Origin: UBA6398 sp963644855
Lineage (GTDB): Bacteria; Bacteroidota; Bacteroidia; Bacteroidales; Bacteroidaceae
Assembly: GCA_963644855.1 (NCBI GenBank)
Contig: CAVIQL010000001.1
Span: 62,001 to 126,000 of the forward strand
Direction of reading: 5' to 3'
DNA length: 64,000 nucleotides
The stretch's first letter is position 1; every line of letters begins with the position of its first letter. The notes under the pieces are model-generated. The model was not told the origin of the DNA, ran no database searches, and saw only the letters and a list, made by a program, of their open reading frames with translations. The position numbers and the translations under genes were made by a program. Below, piece by piece: positions 27,337 through 34,810 of this stretch.

Positions 27337-28461
27337 TTATCTTCCGCCTTTTCTCCGATTACATTCCCGGCACAACATTTGGCAGTTCTCCTCAATGGTG
27401 CGTCCGCCTTCGCGCCACGGAGTGATATGGTCGCCTTCCATGAATTCCATGTCGAGTTCTTTGCCGCAGATGGCGCACTTGTGGTTTTGTCTTTCCCATG
27501 CGGCAAGTTTTGTTTGCATATCAAAAACGCGCAGATCGAGATATCGTTCGTCGCCCGTGAGCACATAGGGAATTATTCCGCCGGGCTTTTGTATTTCGCT
27601 GTCTTTCATGAGCGCGGAAATCCGTTTGCCAATAGCCGAAACATCGAGTGTGTCTTCATGAAAACGGTCGTAGAAATAAGCCCAATCGAGTCCTTTCATA
27701 ATCTTCTTGAAATGTTTCATGTCGAAGTTCGTAATGGCCCAGTTTAATACGTTTTGAAAATAGCTCCAAAGGTTGTTGGCGTTAGGGTCGTGCTGATGTT
27801 TCGCCATATATCCCACTATGGTTTGCCCGTGTCCCTCGCGCGTTTCGTGTTGTGCAATCCATTCGAGCGCTTTTTTCAGAAAATCCTGGCGGTTGGGCGT
27901 GCCGTTCACCAAATCTTTGCCCAAGCGATACGCGCCGCAGTTGTTTTTTGAAAAATGACGCTTTGCATCGCTCACAAAAGGGCCTGCATAGACAGCATTG
28001 TTTATTTCCTGTTCGTTAAGAGGCTTTCCCGCTATGTTTATTGTTTTGAACCATTCCAATTTTTCCGAAGCTTCTCCCTCGCAGATATACACTGTGAGCG
28101 GATAGGTAAGTATTCGCTTTTGTATGTCGGCGGGTTGGTTGAAAAAGTTCTTGAACTCGAAACTGAATTTCCCCGCTACGTATTCGCAAATCGAGAGGGT
28201 GCGTTGCTGGCCGTCCATAACTTCGTAAGGACATTCGGCATCGTCGCTGCGCTTCACCCAATACATCACATTCAAAGGGTAGCCCTGCATCACAGTATTG
28301 ATTACGGCTTGCTGTTCTTTCTCATTATATATAAACTCACGCTGATAGGGCGGACGAATGTCGAGTTTGCCGTTGTATCCGCGCACTCCCTGTTCGTCGT
28401 TGTTGGAGTAGTCGCGCGTTATATCGCCAACGGTAACTTCTATCTGCTTTATGGTCATCAT
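27337..28461 (-). CDS. DUF262-HNH endonuclease (GmrSD-like)
   Basis: This 374-residue protein joins an N-terminal DUF262 (ParB/Srx-like) domain with DIRPPYQREFIYNEKEQ and DGQQR (residues 83-87) to a C-terminal HNH nuclease (CAICGKELDME, GDHITPW, CRECNRRKGG). DUF262 domains use nucleotides and occur in modification-dependent restriction (GmrS) and other defence proteins. It follows an EcoRI-family methyltransferase by 72 bases on the same strand, so the two probably form a restriction-modification or related defence pair. Whether it cuts unmethylated or modified DNA cannot be read from sequence. Confidence 0.85.
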   Translation of the reverse strand: MMTIKQIEVTVGDITRDYSNNDEQGVRGYNGKLDIRPPYQREFIYNEKEQQAVINTVMQGYPLNVMYWVKRSDDAECPYEVMDGQQRTLSICEYVAGKFSFEFKNFFNQPADIQKRILTYPLTVYICEGEASEKLEWFKTINIAGKPLNEQEINNAVYAGPFVSDAKRHFSKNNCGAYRLGKDLVNGTPNRQDFLKKALEWIAQHETREGHGQTIVGYMAKHQHDPNANNLWSYFQNVLNWAITNFDMKHFKKIMKGLDWAYFYDRFHEDTLDVSAIGKRISALMKDSEIQKPGGIIPYVLTGDERYLDLRVFDMQTKLAAWERQNHKCAICGKELDMEFMEGDHITPWREGGRTIEENCQMLCRECNRRKGGR

Positions 28462-28533
28462 GATATCAAAGTATTTTTGTTTGTATTGAGTTTTTAGATG
28501 ATTTAAAAAGGATGTTGTTGCGCCACATCGAAA

Positions 28534-29574
28534 TTATTTTCTGCGGCGAATGAAAATCCGCTTGTAAATTCCTTTTCCATTAACAACTGGTGCGTCTCGT
28601 CTGGGAAAAGGAATCTCGTAGTCTTTAAGCATTCCGTCTCCTCCTCTATCTGTAGTCCAAATAATTTCAAATTGGTCGGGACAATATTTGTCGAGGAATG
28701 TGATTGGCACGCCCATAACACCATCGTAATCGCAGGGAATGTCTGCTGTGCGGCTTACTTCGATAGCATTGTAATTATCATACCGAGGGTATTCGTCTGG
28801 AGAGTAATGGCATACCAAATCCAAGTAATCACTTCGCTTTGGTATCTCGAGGTTTGTAAACCACATCACTCCCGAAACTCTTATCATGCCTTTGCGATGG
28901 TCTCCTGCCGTAGCTTTGTCTTCGTAAGGCGACATAAAATGTGCGGCAGTGCCTTTGAAACCATATCCCAACCACAATTGATTGTTCTTGATATAGGGAA
29001 AGATTTCCTTGTAAGTAATTGCGTTTTGATTTCCCACGATAATAAATTTCTTGTTGTGCTTCATGAGTTGCGATACATATTCGCGAAACAACGAAAAAGG
29101 CGGATTTGTTACCACTATGTCGGCTTCTTTTAGAAGTTCCACGCATTCTGTGCTGCGGAAATCTCCTGTTTGCAGTGTGGAAATCACATTCCGATCGTTT
29201 TGCAACAGATAGCGCACGTCCGACAAGTCAACGGCTCCGTCGCCATTGAGGTCTTTTACTTCCGTAATCTCAACCTTGTAAGCTATTTTCTTTGGTTCGC
29301 TGTCGAATTCCTCGAAATGTATCAACAATTCGTTGCCTTGCACCGGCGAACCGTTATAACAGGTGCAAATAAGCTTCTTCAAACCAAGCTGATTGAAGCG
29401 TAGCGCAAAATATTTGAAGAAATTGCTCTCGAAAGGGTCATCGCAGTTACACAGAATGGTTTTGCCGCGAAAATGTTGCCAATAATGTTGAAGTTCGCGC
29501 TCAATGTCGACGAGTTGGGTGTAGAACTCGTCTTTTTTTGCCGTCTTTGCGGCACCAAGATGTTTGTTTGCCAT
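28534..29574 (-). CDS. EcoRI-family adenine-specific DNA methyltransferase
   Basis: This 346-residue protein fits the EcoRI_methylase family: HLGAAKTAKKDEFYTQ at the N-terminus, ILCNCDDPFESNF, and the catalytic NPPF at about residues 157-160 (VVTNPPFSLFREYV). The start at 29574 agrees with the conserved N-terminus; a longer frame adds 15 residues. Residues about 108-119 read DLNGDGAVDLSD, a calcium-loop (EF-hand/dockerin) pattern inside the enzyme. It makes N6-methyladenine and presumably protects against the HNH protein downstream, or marks its target. Confidence 0.9.
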   Translation of the reverse strand: MANKHLGAAKTAKKDEFYTQLVDIERELQHYWQHFRGKTILCNCDDPFESNFFKYFALRFNQLGLKKLICTCYNGSPVQGNELLIHFEEFDSEPKKIAYKVEITEVKDLNGDGAVDLSDVRYLLQNDRNVISTLQTGDFRSTECVELLKEADIVVTNPPFSLFREYVSQLMKHNKKFIIVGNQNAITYKEIFPYIKNNQLWLGYGFKGTAAHFMSPYEDKATAGDHRKGMIRVSGVMWFTNLEIPKRSDYLDLVCHYSPDEYPRYDNYNAIEVSRTADIPCDYDGVMGVPITFLDKYCPDQFEIIWTTDRGGDGMLKDYEIPFPRRDAPVVNGKGIYKRIFIRRRK

Positions 29575-29639
29575 AGCAGACCGATAGTTTATAGCCGCTA
29601 TCAATCCGCTAAAACGCAAAAAAGGCGTGTGCCTCTTAT

Positions 29640-29821
29640 CGCGTTTAGCACGGGGCGAGCCTCGGAATGGAGCCCCAGTCTATTTATAAGAATGCAGCAC
29701 GCCTATAGCGTGGGCATTGCATTATATAAATAGAACAGAGGTTCTCACACGAGCCGCCTGTCACATATTATTTCCGTGCTTGTTATTCCAATTGAGTTTC
29801 CGAGGCTCTTGGCTAAACGCG
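29640..29821. ncRNA. Candidate structured RNA: long interrupted hairpin (6S-like topology)
   Basis: Nested inverted repeats enclose this region: CGCGTTTAGC (29640) with GCTAAACGCG (29812), GAGCCTCGGAA (29657) with TTCCGAGGCTC (29798), and an inner arm from 29680 to 29733 capped by CACGC/GCGTG. The large internal asymmetric loop contains a possible small hairpin near 29735-29761. No protein-coding frame covers it. The shape recalls 6S RNA but I do not recognise a diagnostic sequence, and either strand is possible. The rest of the 566-base gap holds further small stems (29890-29912), a terminator and a 21-bp element. Confidence 0.35.
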
Positions 29822-29981
29822 AAATAATAGCGAATGCTTATGATTTTACCAAAAAGATATCGCGGGATAGATCTCTAAGACCATATCTTTCCGCTATTTG
29901 CAAAAATAGCGATTTCCCGAAATATTATAGTGATTTTGTGTGGGGAAATATAATGTTGCGTTTGCCGAATAGAATAAAAAC

Positions 29982-30019
29982 AAAACCAGCCTCACAACAG
30001 GAATGTGGGGCTGGTTTTT
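29982..30019. terminator. Bidirectional intrinsic terminator
   Basis: AAAACCAGCC-T-CACA pairs with TGTG-G-GGCTGGTTTT around an 8-base or slightly shorter loop, with T tracts on both strands. It lies downstream of the threonine aldolase gene (minus) and of the structured region (plus). Confidence 0.88.
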
Positions 30020-30044
30020 ATGGTATGGCTTGTCCCAAAAACAA

Positions 30045-30128
30045 TGTCTGATATTTTTTTAATAATGTCAGACATTATTTAAAAAAGGTCGGATATTATT
30101 TAAACGATATGGCTTATTGTTTTTGTGA
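30045..30128. repeat. 21-bp palindromic-unit element, copy A4
   Basis: Units begin at 30045, 30066, 30087 and 30108 with cores TGTCTGATATT, TGTCAGACATT, GGTCGGATATT and a diverged TATGGCTTATT. The step is exactly 21 bp. It ends 14 bases from the stop of the threonine aldolase gene. Confidence 0.9.
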
Positions 30129-30141
30129 TGTAGTTTGTGCT

Positions 30142-31164
30142 TTATTTAAGTGCCGCTTTTATGTCGGCCACAAGCGTTGCTACATCTTCTTCTGTGGTAT
30201 CAAACGAAGTTACAAATCTTATTTCCTTGATGTTTTCGTCCCAATAAAAAAACTTTTGCTTCTTTTCCAATTCTTCCGCCGCTTTGGGTGGCATGGTAAG
30301 AAACAATTGGTTGCTTTCGGTGGGCTGCATGAAATGTATTTCGGGTATTTGGTCGAGGGCGTTGCGTAGAATTTCTGCCATGCGGTTTGCGTGGCGTGCG
30401 TTGCGCAACCAAAGTTGCCCGGTCATGTATGCTGTGAATTGACAAGCAAGGAAGCGTTGTTTCGATGCCAGTTGTGCGCTTTGCTTGCGTATGAATACGG
30501 AGTGTTTCTTCAAATCGTCGTTCAAAACCACTACGCATTCGCCAATCATAAGTCCGTTTTTGGTTCCTCCAAAACTCACAACGTCTATACCGCAATCGCG
30601 TGTCAATTCTTTCAGTCCCGTATTGAGAGCTGCGGCAGCGTTTGCCAATCGTGCGCCGTCCATATGTACATACATTCCGTGGCTATGGGCGAGGGTAGTG
30701 ATGGCTTTTAGTTCTTCGGGCTTGTAAACCGTTCCCATTTCGCTGCATTGCGAAATGTATATAGCCGTTGGCTGTGAATGGTGTTGCTCTCCTATTCCAA
30801 CGATGTAGGGCTTTATGAGCGCGGCACTGAGTTTTCCGTCGGGTGTGGGGATTGTTTTTATCGCTGCGCCTGTCATCTTTCCCGGTGCGCCGCATTCGTC
30901 AACAACTATATGGGCAGTTTCTGCACAGAGAATGAGTCCCCACGATTGGGTACACAATTCCAGCGCAAGACAATTGCTGCCCGTGCCGTTGAAAGTGAAC
31001 AATACTTGTGTGCCTCCGCCAAAAGCGTTGTCGATAGCCTTTTCTGCTTCTTCCGACCACTGATCTTCTCCGTATCCCACGGCGTGGTCTTTATTCGCTT
31101 TCACGATGGCTTCAATTACTTCAGGGCTTACCCCGGAATTGTTGTCGCTCGCAAAACTTCTCAT
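30142..31164 (-). CDS. ltaE: Low-specificity L-threonine aldolase
   Basis: This 340-residue PLP enzyme opens with SFASDNNSGVSPEVIEAI. The PLP lysine is in SFGGTKNGLM (Lys202), and HMDGARLANAAAAL binds the cofactor. It splits threonine or allo-threonine to glycine and acetaldehyde in the cytoplasm. The length and motifs are normal. It stands alone, with a -7 motif upstream at 31229-31236 and a terminator 160 bases beyond the stop. Confidence 0.93.
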   Translation of the reverse strand: MRSFASDNNSGVSPEVIEAIVKANKDHAVGYGEDQWSEEAEKAIDNAFGGGTQVLFTFNGTGSNCLALELCTQSWGLILCAETAHIVVDECGAPGKMTGAAIKTIPTPDGKLSAALIKPYIVGIGEQHHSQPTAIYISQCSEMGTVYKPEELKAITTLAHSHGMYVHMDGARLANAAAALNTGLKELTRDCGIDVVSFGGTKNGLMIGECVVVLNDDLKKHSVFIRKQSAQLASKQRFLACQFTAYMTGQLWLRNARHANRMAEILRNALDQIPEIHFMQPTESNQLFLTMPPKAAEELEKKQKFFYWDENIKEIRFVTSFDTTEEDVATLVADIKAALK

Positions 31165-31228
31165 AATATCTCTACTTAATTATTGCAGGAAACATTTTTC
31201 TGATATCCCTTGTGATGCTCCCTATGTG

Positions 31229-31236
31229 CAAATTTA
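31229..31236 (-). promoter_or_regulatory. Bacteroidota -7 motif upstream of ltaE (TAAATTTG)
   Basis: The minus strand reads TAAATTTG, 64 bases before the ltaE start. The -33 box is unclear. Confidence 0.45.
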
Positions 31237-31330
31237 GAAATTTATAACGGTGCATAAGGTACACGGGGTGGGTTTTTGTGATGGTAACAAATATTTTTTG
31301 CCAGAAAAGCCCTGCGGTTGTATTTTTTAT

Positions 31331-31338
31331 TACCTTTG
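31331..31338 (+). promoter_or_regulatory. Bacteroidota -7 motif (TACCTTTG) before the PKD-like lipoprotein
   Basis: TACCTTTG fits TAnnTTTG and lies only 19 bases from the chosen start at 31358, which would give a very short leader. No TTTG is found at the expected distance. Confidence 0.45.
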
Positions 31339-31357
31339 TAATATAAAGATTAAGAAT

Positions 31358-31846
31358 ATGAAGATTAAATCAACCAACTGTGTCGCAATTATTGCGTCTT
31401 TTCTTTTCGTAACGCTGTGTTTTTTCTCTTGCTCGGAGAATAACGAGATAAACGTTACCGTTCCAAAATTTTCGGGAATAACTTTTGACAAAGAAACTCT
31501 CGTGGCTGGCGATGAAGTAAATGCCACGGCAGTACAATATAAAAAGGGAAAATATCTCGACCGCACCACATATGTTTGGACATTCGACGGAGCGCAACAA
31601 ATAGGAGGCGGTACTACGGGCGTTTTTTATGAGAACGACAAACGCAATCCTACTTGCAGCGTGATTCTTCCTGAAACTCCGGGAACATATACAATTACCA
31701 TGACGGCAACATACAACACGAGTGGAAAGTCGGGCAATTCAAACAAGGAAGTAGAGATTAAAGGAGGAACGGTTGTCTATACCACATCGCCTTTGACCTG
31801 TACCGCCAAGATTACTCAGAAAGTAAAGGTAGTAGCTGCAAACTAA
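31358..31846 (+). CDS. PKD/Ig-like lipoprotein
   Basis: This 162-residue protein has a lipoprotein signal (CFFSCSEN) and an Ig-like/PKD fold suggested by TYVWTFDG, NPTCSVILPETPGTYTITMTATYNTSG. The ATG at 31358 gives a proper signal; the longer frame starts upstream of the promoter motif. It precedes the phosphohexomutase gene by 12 bases. No function is known. Confidence 0.75.
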   Translation: MKIKSTNCVAIIASFLFVTLCFFSCSENNEINVTVPKFSGITFDKETLVAGDEVNATAVQYKKGKYLDRTTYVWTFDGAQQIGGGTTGVFYENDKRNPTCSVILPETPGTYTITMTATYNTSGKSGNSNKEVEIKGGTVVYTTSPLTCTAKITQKVKVVAAN

Positions 31847-31858
31847 AAATATATAGCC

Positions 31859-33244
31859 ATGACTTTGATTAAAAGTATTTCGGGCTTTCGCGGCACGATA
31901 GGCGGCACGCCCGGCGACACACTCAATCCGCTTGACATAGTAAAGTCGGTGTCGGCTTATGCAACGCTTCGACGCAGAAGTTTTCCCAATGGTACGAATA
32001 AGATAGTTGTAGGCCGCGATGCAAGAATATCCGGCGAGATGGTTTCAAAGGTTGTCTGCGGCACATTGATGGGCATGGGCTACGATGTAGTGAACATCGG
32101 TCTTGCCACAACGCCTACCACAGAAATAGCAGTGAAGATGGAAAATGCCGATGGCGGTATAATTCTCACGGCAAGCCACAATCCGCGCCAATGGAACGCA
32201 CTTAAACTGCTCAACGAGGACGGAGAATTTCTAAACAAGGAGGAAGCTGCCGAAGTGGTGAGTATTGCCGACGAGGGAAACTTTTGTTATGCAGACGTTG
32301 ACCATCTTGGAAGTTATCGAGAGGATAATACGTACAACCAAAAGCATATCGAAATGGTGAAAGCCCTTGAACTTGTTGACGTGGAGGCTATAAGGAATGC
32401 CAAGTTCCGTGTTGCGCTCGACACAGTGAACAGTGTGGGCGGAATAATCCTTCCCGAATTGCTAAAACAGCTTGGTGTGGAAACGGTGAACGGGCTTTAT
32501 CTTGAACCTACGGGAGACTTCAAGCACAATCCCGAACCATTGGCGAAAAATCTCGGAGATATAATGTCGCTTATAGCAAAGGGCGGATACGATATCGGTT
32601 TTGTGGTCGATCCTGATGTAGATCGTCTTGCTTTGATAGACGAAACTGGAAAAATGTATGGCGAAGAATATACGCTGGTAACGGTTGCCGACTATGTGTT
32701 GCAGCATACTCCGGGCAACACCGTGTCGAATCTTTCGTCAACGCGCGCTTTGCGTGATGTTACAGAGAAATATGGTTGCAAATATTCCCCTTCGGCAGTG
32801 GGCGAGGTGAATGTTGTAACAAAAATGAAAGAAGTTGGAGCTGTGATAGGTGGAGAAGGTAATGGCGGGGTGATATATCCGGCGGCTCATTATGGTAGAG
32901 ACGCGCTTGTAGGTATAGCATTAATTCTTACTTATTTCGCAAAGTTGGGCAAGAAAACTTCGGAAATTCGTGCGTCATACCCAAATTACGAAATGGCAAA
33001 GAACCGCATCGATCTAAAACCCGGTACAAATCCCGACGAAGTGCTTGCAAAAATTTTGGAGAAGTACAACGGCGACAATGTAACGACTATAGATGGCGTG
33101 AAGATTGATTTCCCCGACAAATGGGTGCATCTGCGCAAAAGTAATACCGAACCTATTATACGCGTGTATAGCGAAGCACATACTGCTGCCGAAGCACAGG
33201 AAATAGGGGAGAAGTTTATGAAAGAAATAGAAGCGCTTGTTTAA
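31859..33244 (+). CDS. glmM: Phosphoglucosamine mutase / phosphomannomutase
   Basis: This 461-residue alpha-D-phosphohexomutase has the phosphoserine loop TASHNP (Ser106), the metal loop DPDVDR, the sugar loop GGEGNGG and the phosphate loop KSNTEPIIRVYSE. Bacteroidota members of this length are usually annotated as GlmM, which makes GlcN-1-phosphate for UDP-GlcNAc, but the exact hexose cannot be decided from sequence. A strong terminator follows 20 bases after the stop. Confidence 0.88.
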   Translation: MTLIKSISGFRGTIGGTPGDTLNPLDIVKSVSAYATLRRRSFPNGTNKIVVGRDARISGEMVSKVVCGTLMGMGYDVVNIGLATTPTTEIAVKMENADGGIILTASHNPRQWNALKLLNEDGEFLNKEEAAEVVSIADEGNFCYADVDHLGSYREDNTYNQKHIEMVKALELVDVEAIRNAKFRVALDTVNSVGGIILPELLKQLGVETVNGLYLEPTGDFKHNPEPLAKNLGDIMSLIAKGGYDIGFVVDPDVDRLALIDETGKMYGEEYTLVTVADYVLQHTPGNTVSNLSSTRALRDVTEKYGCKYSPSAVGEVNVVTKMKEVGAVIGGEGNGGVIYPAAHYGRDALVGIALILTYFAKLGKKTSEIRASYPNYEMAKNRIDLKPGTNPDEVLAKILEKYNGDNVTTIDGVKIDFPDKWVHLRKSNTEPIIRVYSEAHTAAEAQEIGEKFMKEIEALV

Positions 33245-33264
33245 GGCGCATCTTTTAAGCAATA

Positions 33265-33306
33265 AAAACGTGTTGGGAGATTTGTTCTTTCAACACGTTT
33301 TGTTTT
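33265..33306 (+). terminator. Terminator after the phosphohexomutase gene
   Basis: AAAACGTGTTG pairs perfectly with CAACACGTTTT around a 15-base loop, followed by TGTTTTAG. Confidence 0.85.
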
Positions 33307-33409
33307 AGTCTTTTATGGCAAAGTTTTGCGGTATTATAGCTTGGGCTTTTTACGATGTTGCAGTTGTAAAAACGATGTAGTTTTCTTCAAGGTAAAATGC
33401 CTTGTAAAA

Positions 33410-34285
33410 TTATCGGCGTTCCGACCAATAAACTCCCGATATAATCAATATCATTCCCACAATCATTACCCATGTAACAGGTTCGTTTAAAACGGCAGCC
33501 GATGCCACAGCAGCTATAAGCGGTTGCAGATAAATATAGTTTGACGATGCCACCGAACCGAGCTTTCCTATCACCACGTTCCACGCAAGATATCCTGCGC
33601 ATGAGGCTATTATTCCGAGAAACAATAGGTTTGTTATCACTATTGGACGTGTCAGAACTTCCCACGATACATCTGGCGGACATACCAGGAAGTATGCTGC
33701 TATTGAAATCAAACCATAGCCAAACACTTTACGCGTAATAAACATAGCAGAATAGTGGGCGTAGGCGTGCTTTACGAGCAACTGATAAAAAGCCCACATA
33801 AGCGCAGCAAGCAACGCCAACAAATCGCCTGCAAATTTGAGTTGCACGTGCGTCCAATCGTTTATCACCACGAGAGCAACGCCTATAAAAGCCATGAAAG
33901 AGCCTGCAACCAAATGTTTTGTGAGTTTTTCGTTTTTGCCGAGCCACAGCGACAATAATGCAATGAGCAAGGGAGTTGACGAAACAAGCAAACAAACATT
34001 GCCAGCTGATGTAAATTTGAGCGCAGAGTTTTCAAAAAGAAAATAAGCCGAACCGCCAGTAATGCCAAGCACAAGCATTAGTAACTCGTGCTTCAAATTT
34101 TTACACCATAACCTTTTTGCCGAAAACGGAAGTAGTCCTATATATGCCAAAAGGAAGCGGAGGAAAAATATTTCAGCCGGCGAAAGATCATTGCCCAATA
34201 AAATTTTTGAAGAAACAAACGTAACCGCCCACACCAGCACTGTGAGCAACGCCATTATATGATATAAAACTTTTGATTTTGCCAT
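33410..34285 (-). CDS. EamA/DMT-family transporter
   Basis: This 291-residue protein has ten hydrophobic helices in two EamA repeats (VLVWAVTFVSSKILLGNDLSP early in repeat one; GYLAWNVVIGKLGSVASSNY in repeat two). The start at 34285 gives a normal N-terminus. Members export or import small metabolites; the substrate is unknown. The gene is convergent with the phosphohexomutase gene. Confidence 0.9.
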   Translation of the reverse strand: MAKSKVLYHIMALLTVLVWAVTFVSSKILLGNDLSPAEIFFLRFLLAYIGLLPFSAKRLWCKNLKHELLMLVLGITGGSAYFLFENSALKFTSAGNVCLLVSSTPLLIALLSLWLGKNEKLTKHLVAGSFMAFIGVALVVINDWTHVQLKFAGDLLALLAALMWAFYQLLVKHAYAHYSAMFITRKVFGYGLISIAAYFLVCPPDVSWEVLTRPIVITNLLFLGIIASCAGYLAWNVVIGKLGSVASSNYIYLQPLIAAVASAAVLNEPVTWVMIVGMILIISGVYWSERR

Positions 34286-34415
34286 GATTTTTATATTTGC
34301 AGCATAGATTTCATGCCTTTTCAAAGGTGCTGCGCGTGCAAAATTACACATAATCGCTAAAAAACAACGTTTTTATTGCGAAGACAAAAAAAATATGCTT
34401 TTTCACACAATAAAT

Positions 34416-34447
34416 TTTGTTGGAATGAAAAACAATATATATCTTTG
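34416..34447 (+). promoter_or_regulatory. Bacteroidota promoter TTTG-N20-TATCTTTG
   Basis: TTTG at 34416-34419 and TATCTTTG at 34440-34447 are separated by 20 bases, the canonical -33/-7 layout for the housekeeping sigma factor of this phylum. The start codon at 34466 follows after 18 bases. It probably drives the five-gene operon to 37888. Confidence 0.72.
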
Positions 34448-34465
34448 TAGCAAATAACAATAACA

Positions 34466-34795
34466 ATGAAGCTAAACCGTTTTATATTTGCAACATGTCT
34501 GGCAGTATCCTTGGGTATTGCTCCATTGACAGCGCACGCTTTTGAAGCGAATGCTGCGGCAGGCATCGAAGAAGCGGTGGCTGAAACAAAAATCACCGTA
34601 AACAACAATTCCGACAACCAAGAAGTGCGTGTGCAAGATGCCGAAGGACAAAAACTCGAAGTATATAACGTGCTCGGAGTAAGGGTAGCCGTTTTTCGTA
34701 TAGACAGTGCCGACAAAACTTTTACGCTTGGGCTGCAAAAAGGTTGCTATATATTGAAAGTCGGAAAGGTTGTGCGCAAGACTTTCATTCGTTAA
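34466..34795 (+). CDS. Exported protein consisting almost only of a sorting-tail-like domain
   Basis: This 109-residue protein has a signal peptide (LGIAPLTAHA) and a short spacer, then a beta-rich tail (KLEVYNVLGVRVAVFRIDS, GCYILKVGKVVRKTFIR). That tail matches the plan of type-A C-terminal sorting domains of the type IX secretion system, which end in KVVRKxxI-like strands. No passenger domain is present. It may be a free ligand or decoy of the sorting machinery, or a remnant of a longer protein. It leads an operon with an L,D-transpeptidase and an ECF sigma factor. Confidence 0.75.
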   Translation: MKLNRFIFATCLAVSLGIAPLTAHAFEANAAAGIEEAVAETKITVNNNSDNQEVRVQDAEGQKLEVYNVLGVRVAVFRIDSADKTFTLGLQKGCYILKVGKVVRKTFIR

Positions 34796-34810
34796 ACTGA
34801 TTTCACAAAA

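Noticed and set aside
29640..29821. Invertible promoter flanked by inverted repeats
   Set aside because: The outer arms are interrupted by unequal internal loops (7 and 3 bases) and further nested pairing continues inside, which fits a folded RNA better; no recombinase gene is nearby. Not fully excluded.
29776..30051. 91-residue + strand ORF in the gap upstream of the threonine aldolase gene
   Set aside because: It covers part of the structured region and the intrinsic terminator, has a composition unlike neighbouring proteins and shows no recognisable motif.
31250..31357. Longer start for the PKD-like lipoprotein
   Set aside because: It would include the -7 promoter motif and bury the lipobox; the ATG at 31358 is better.
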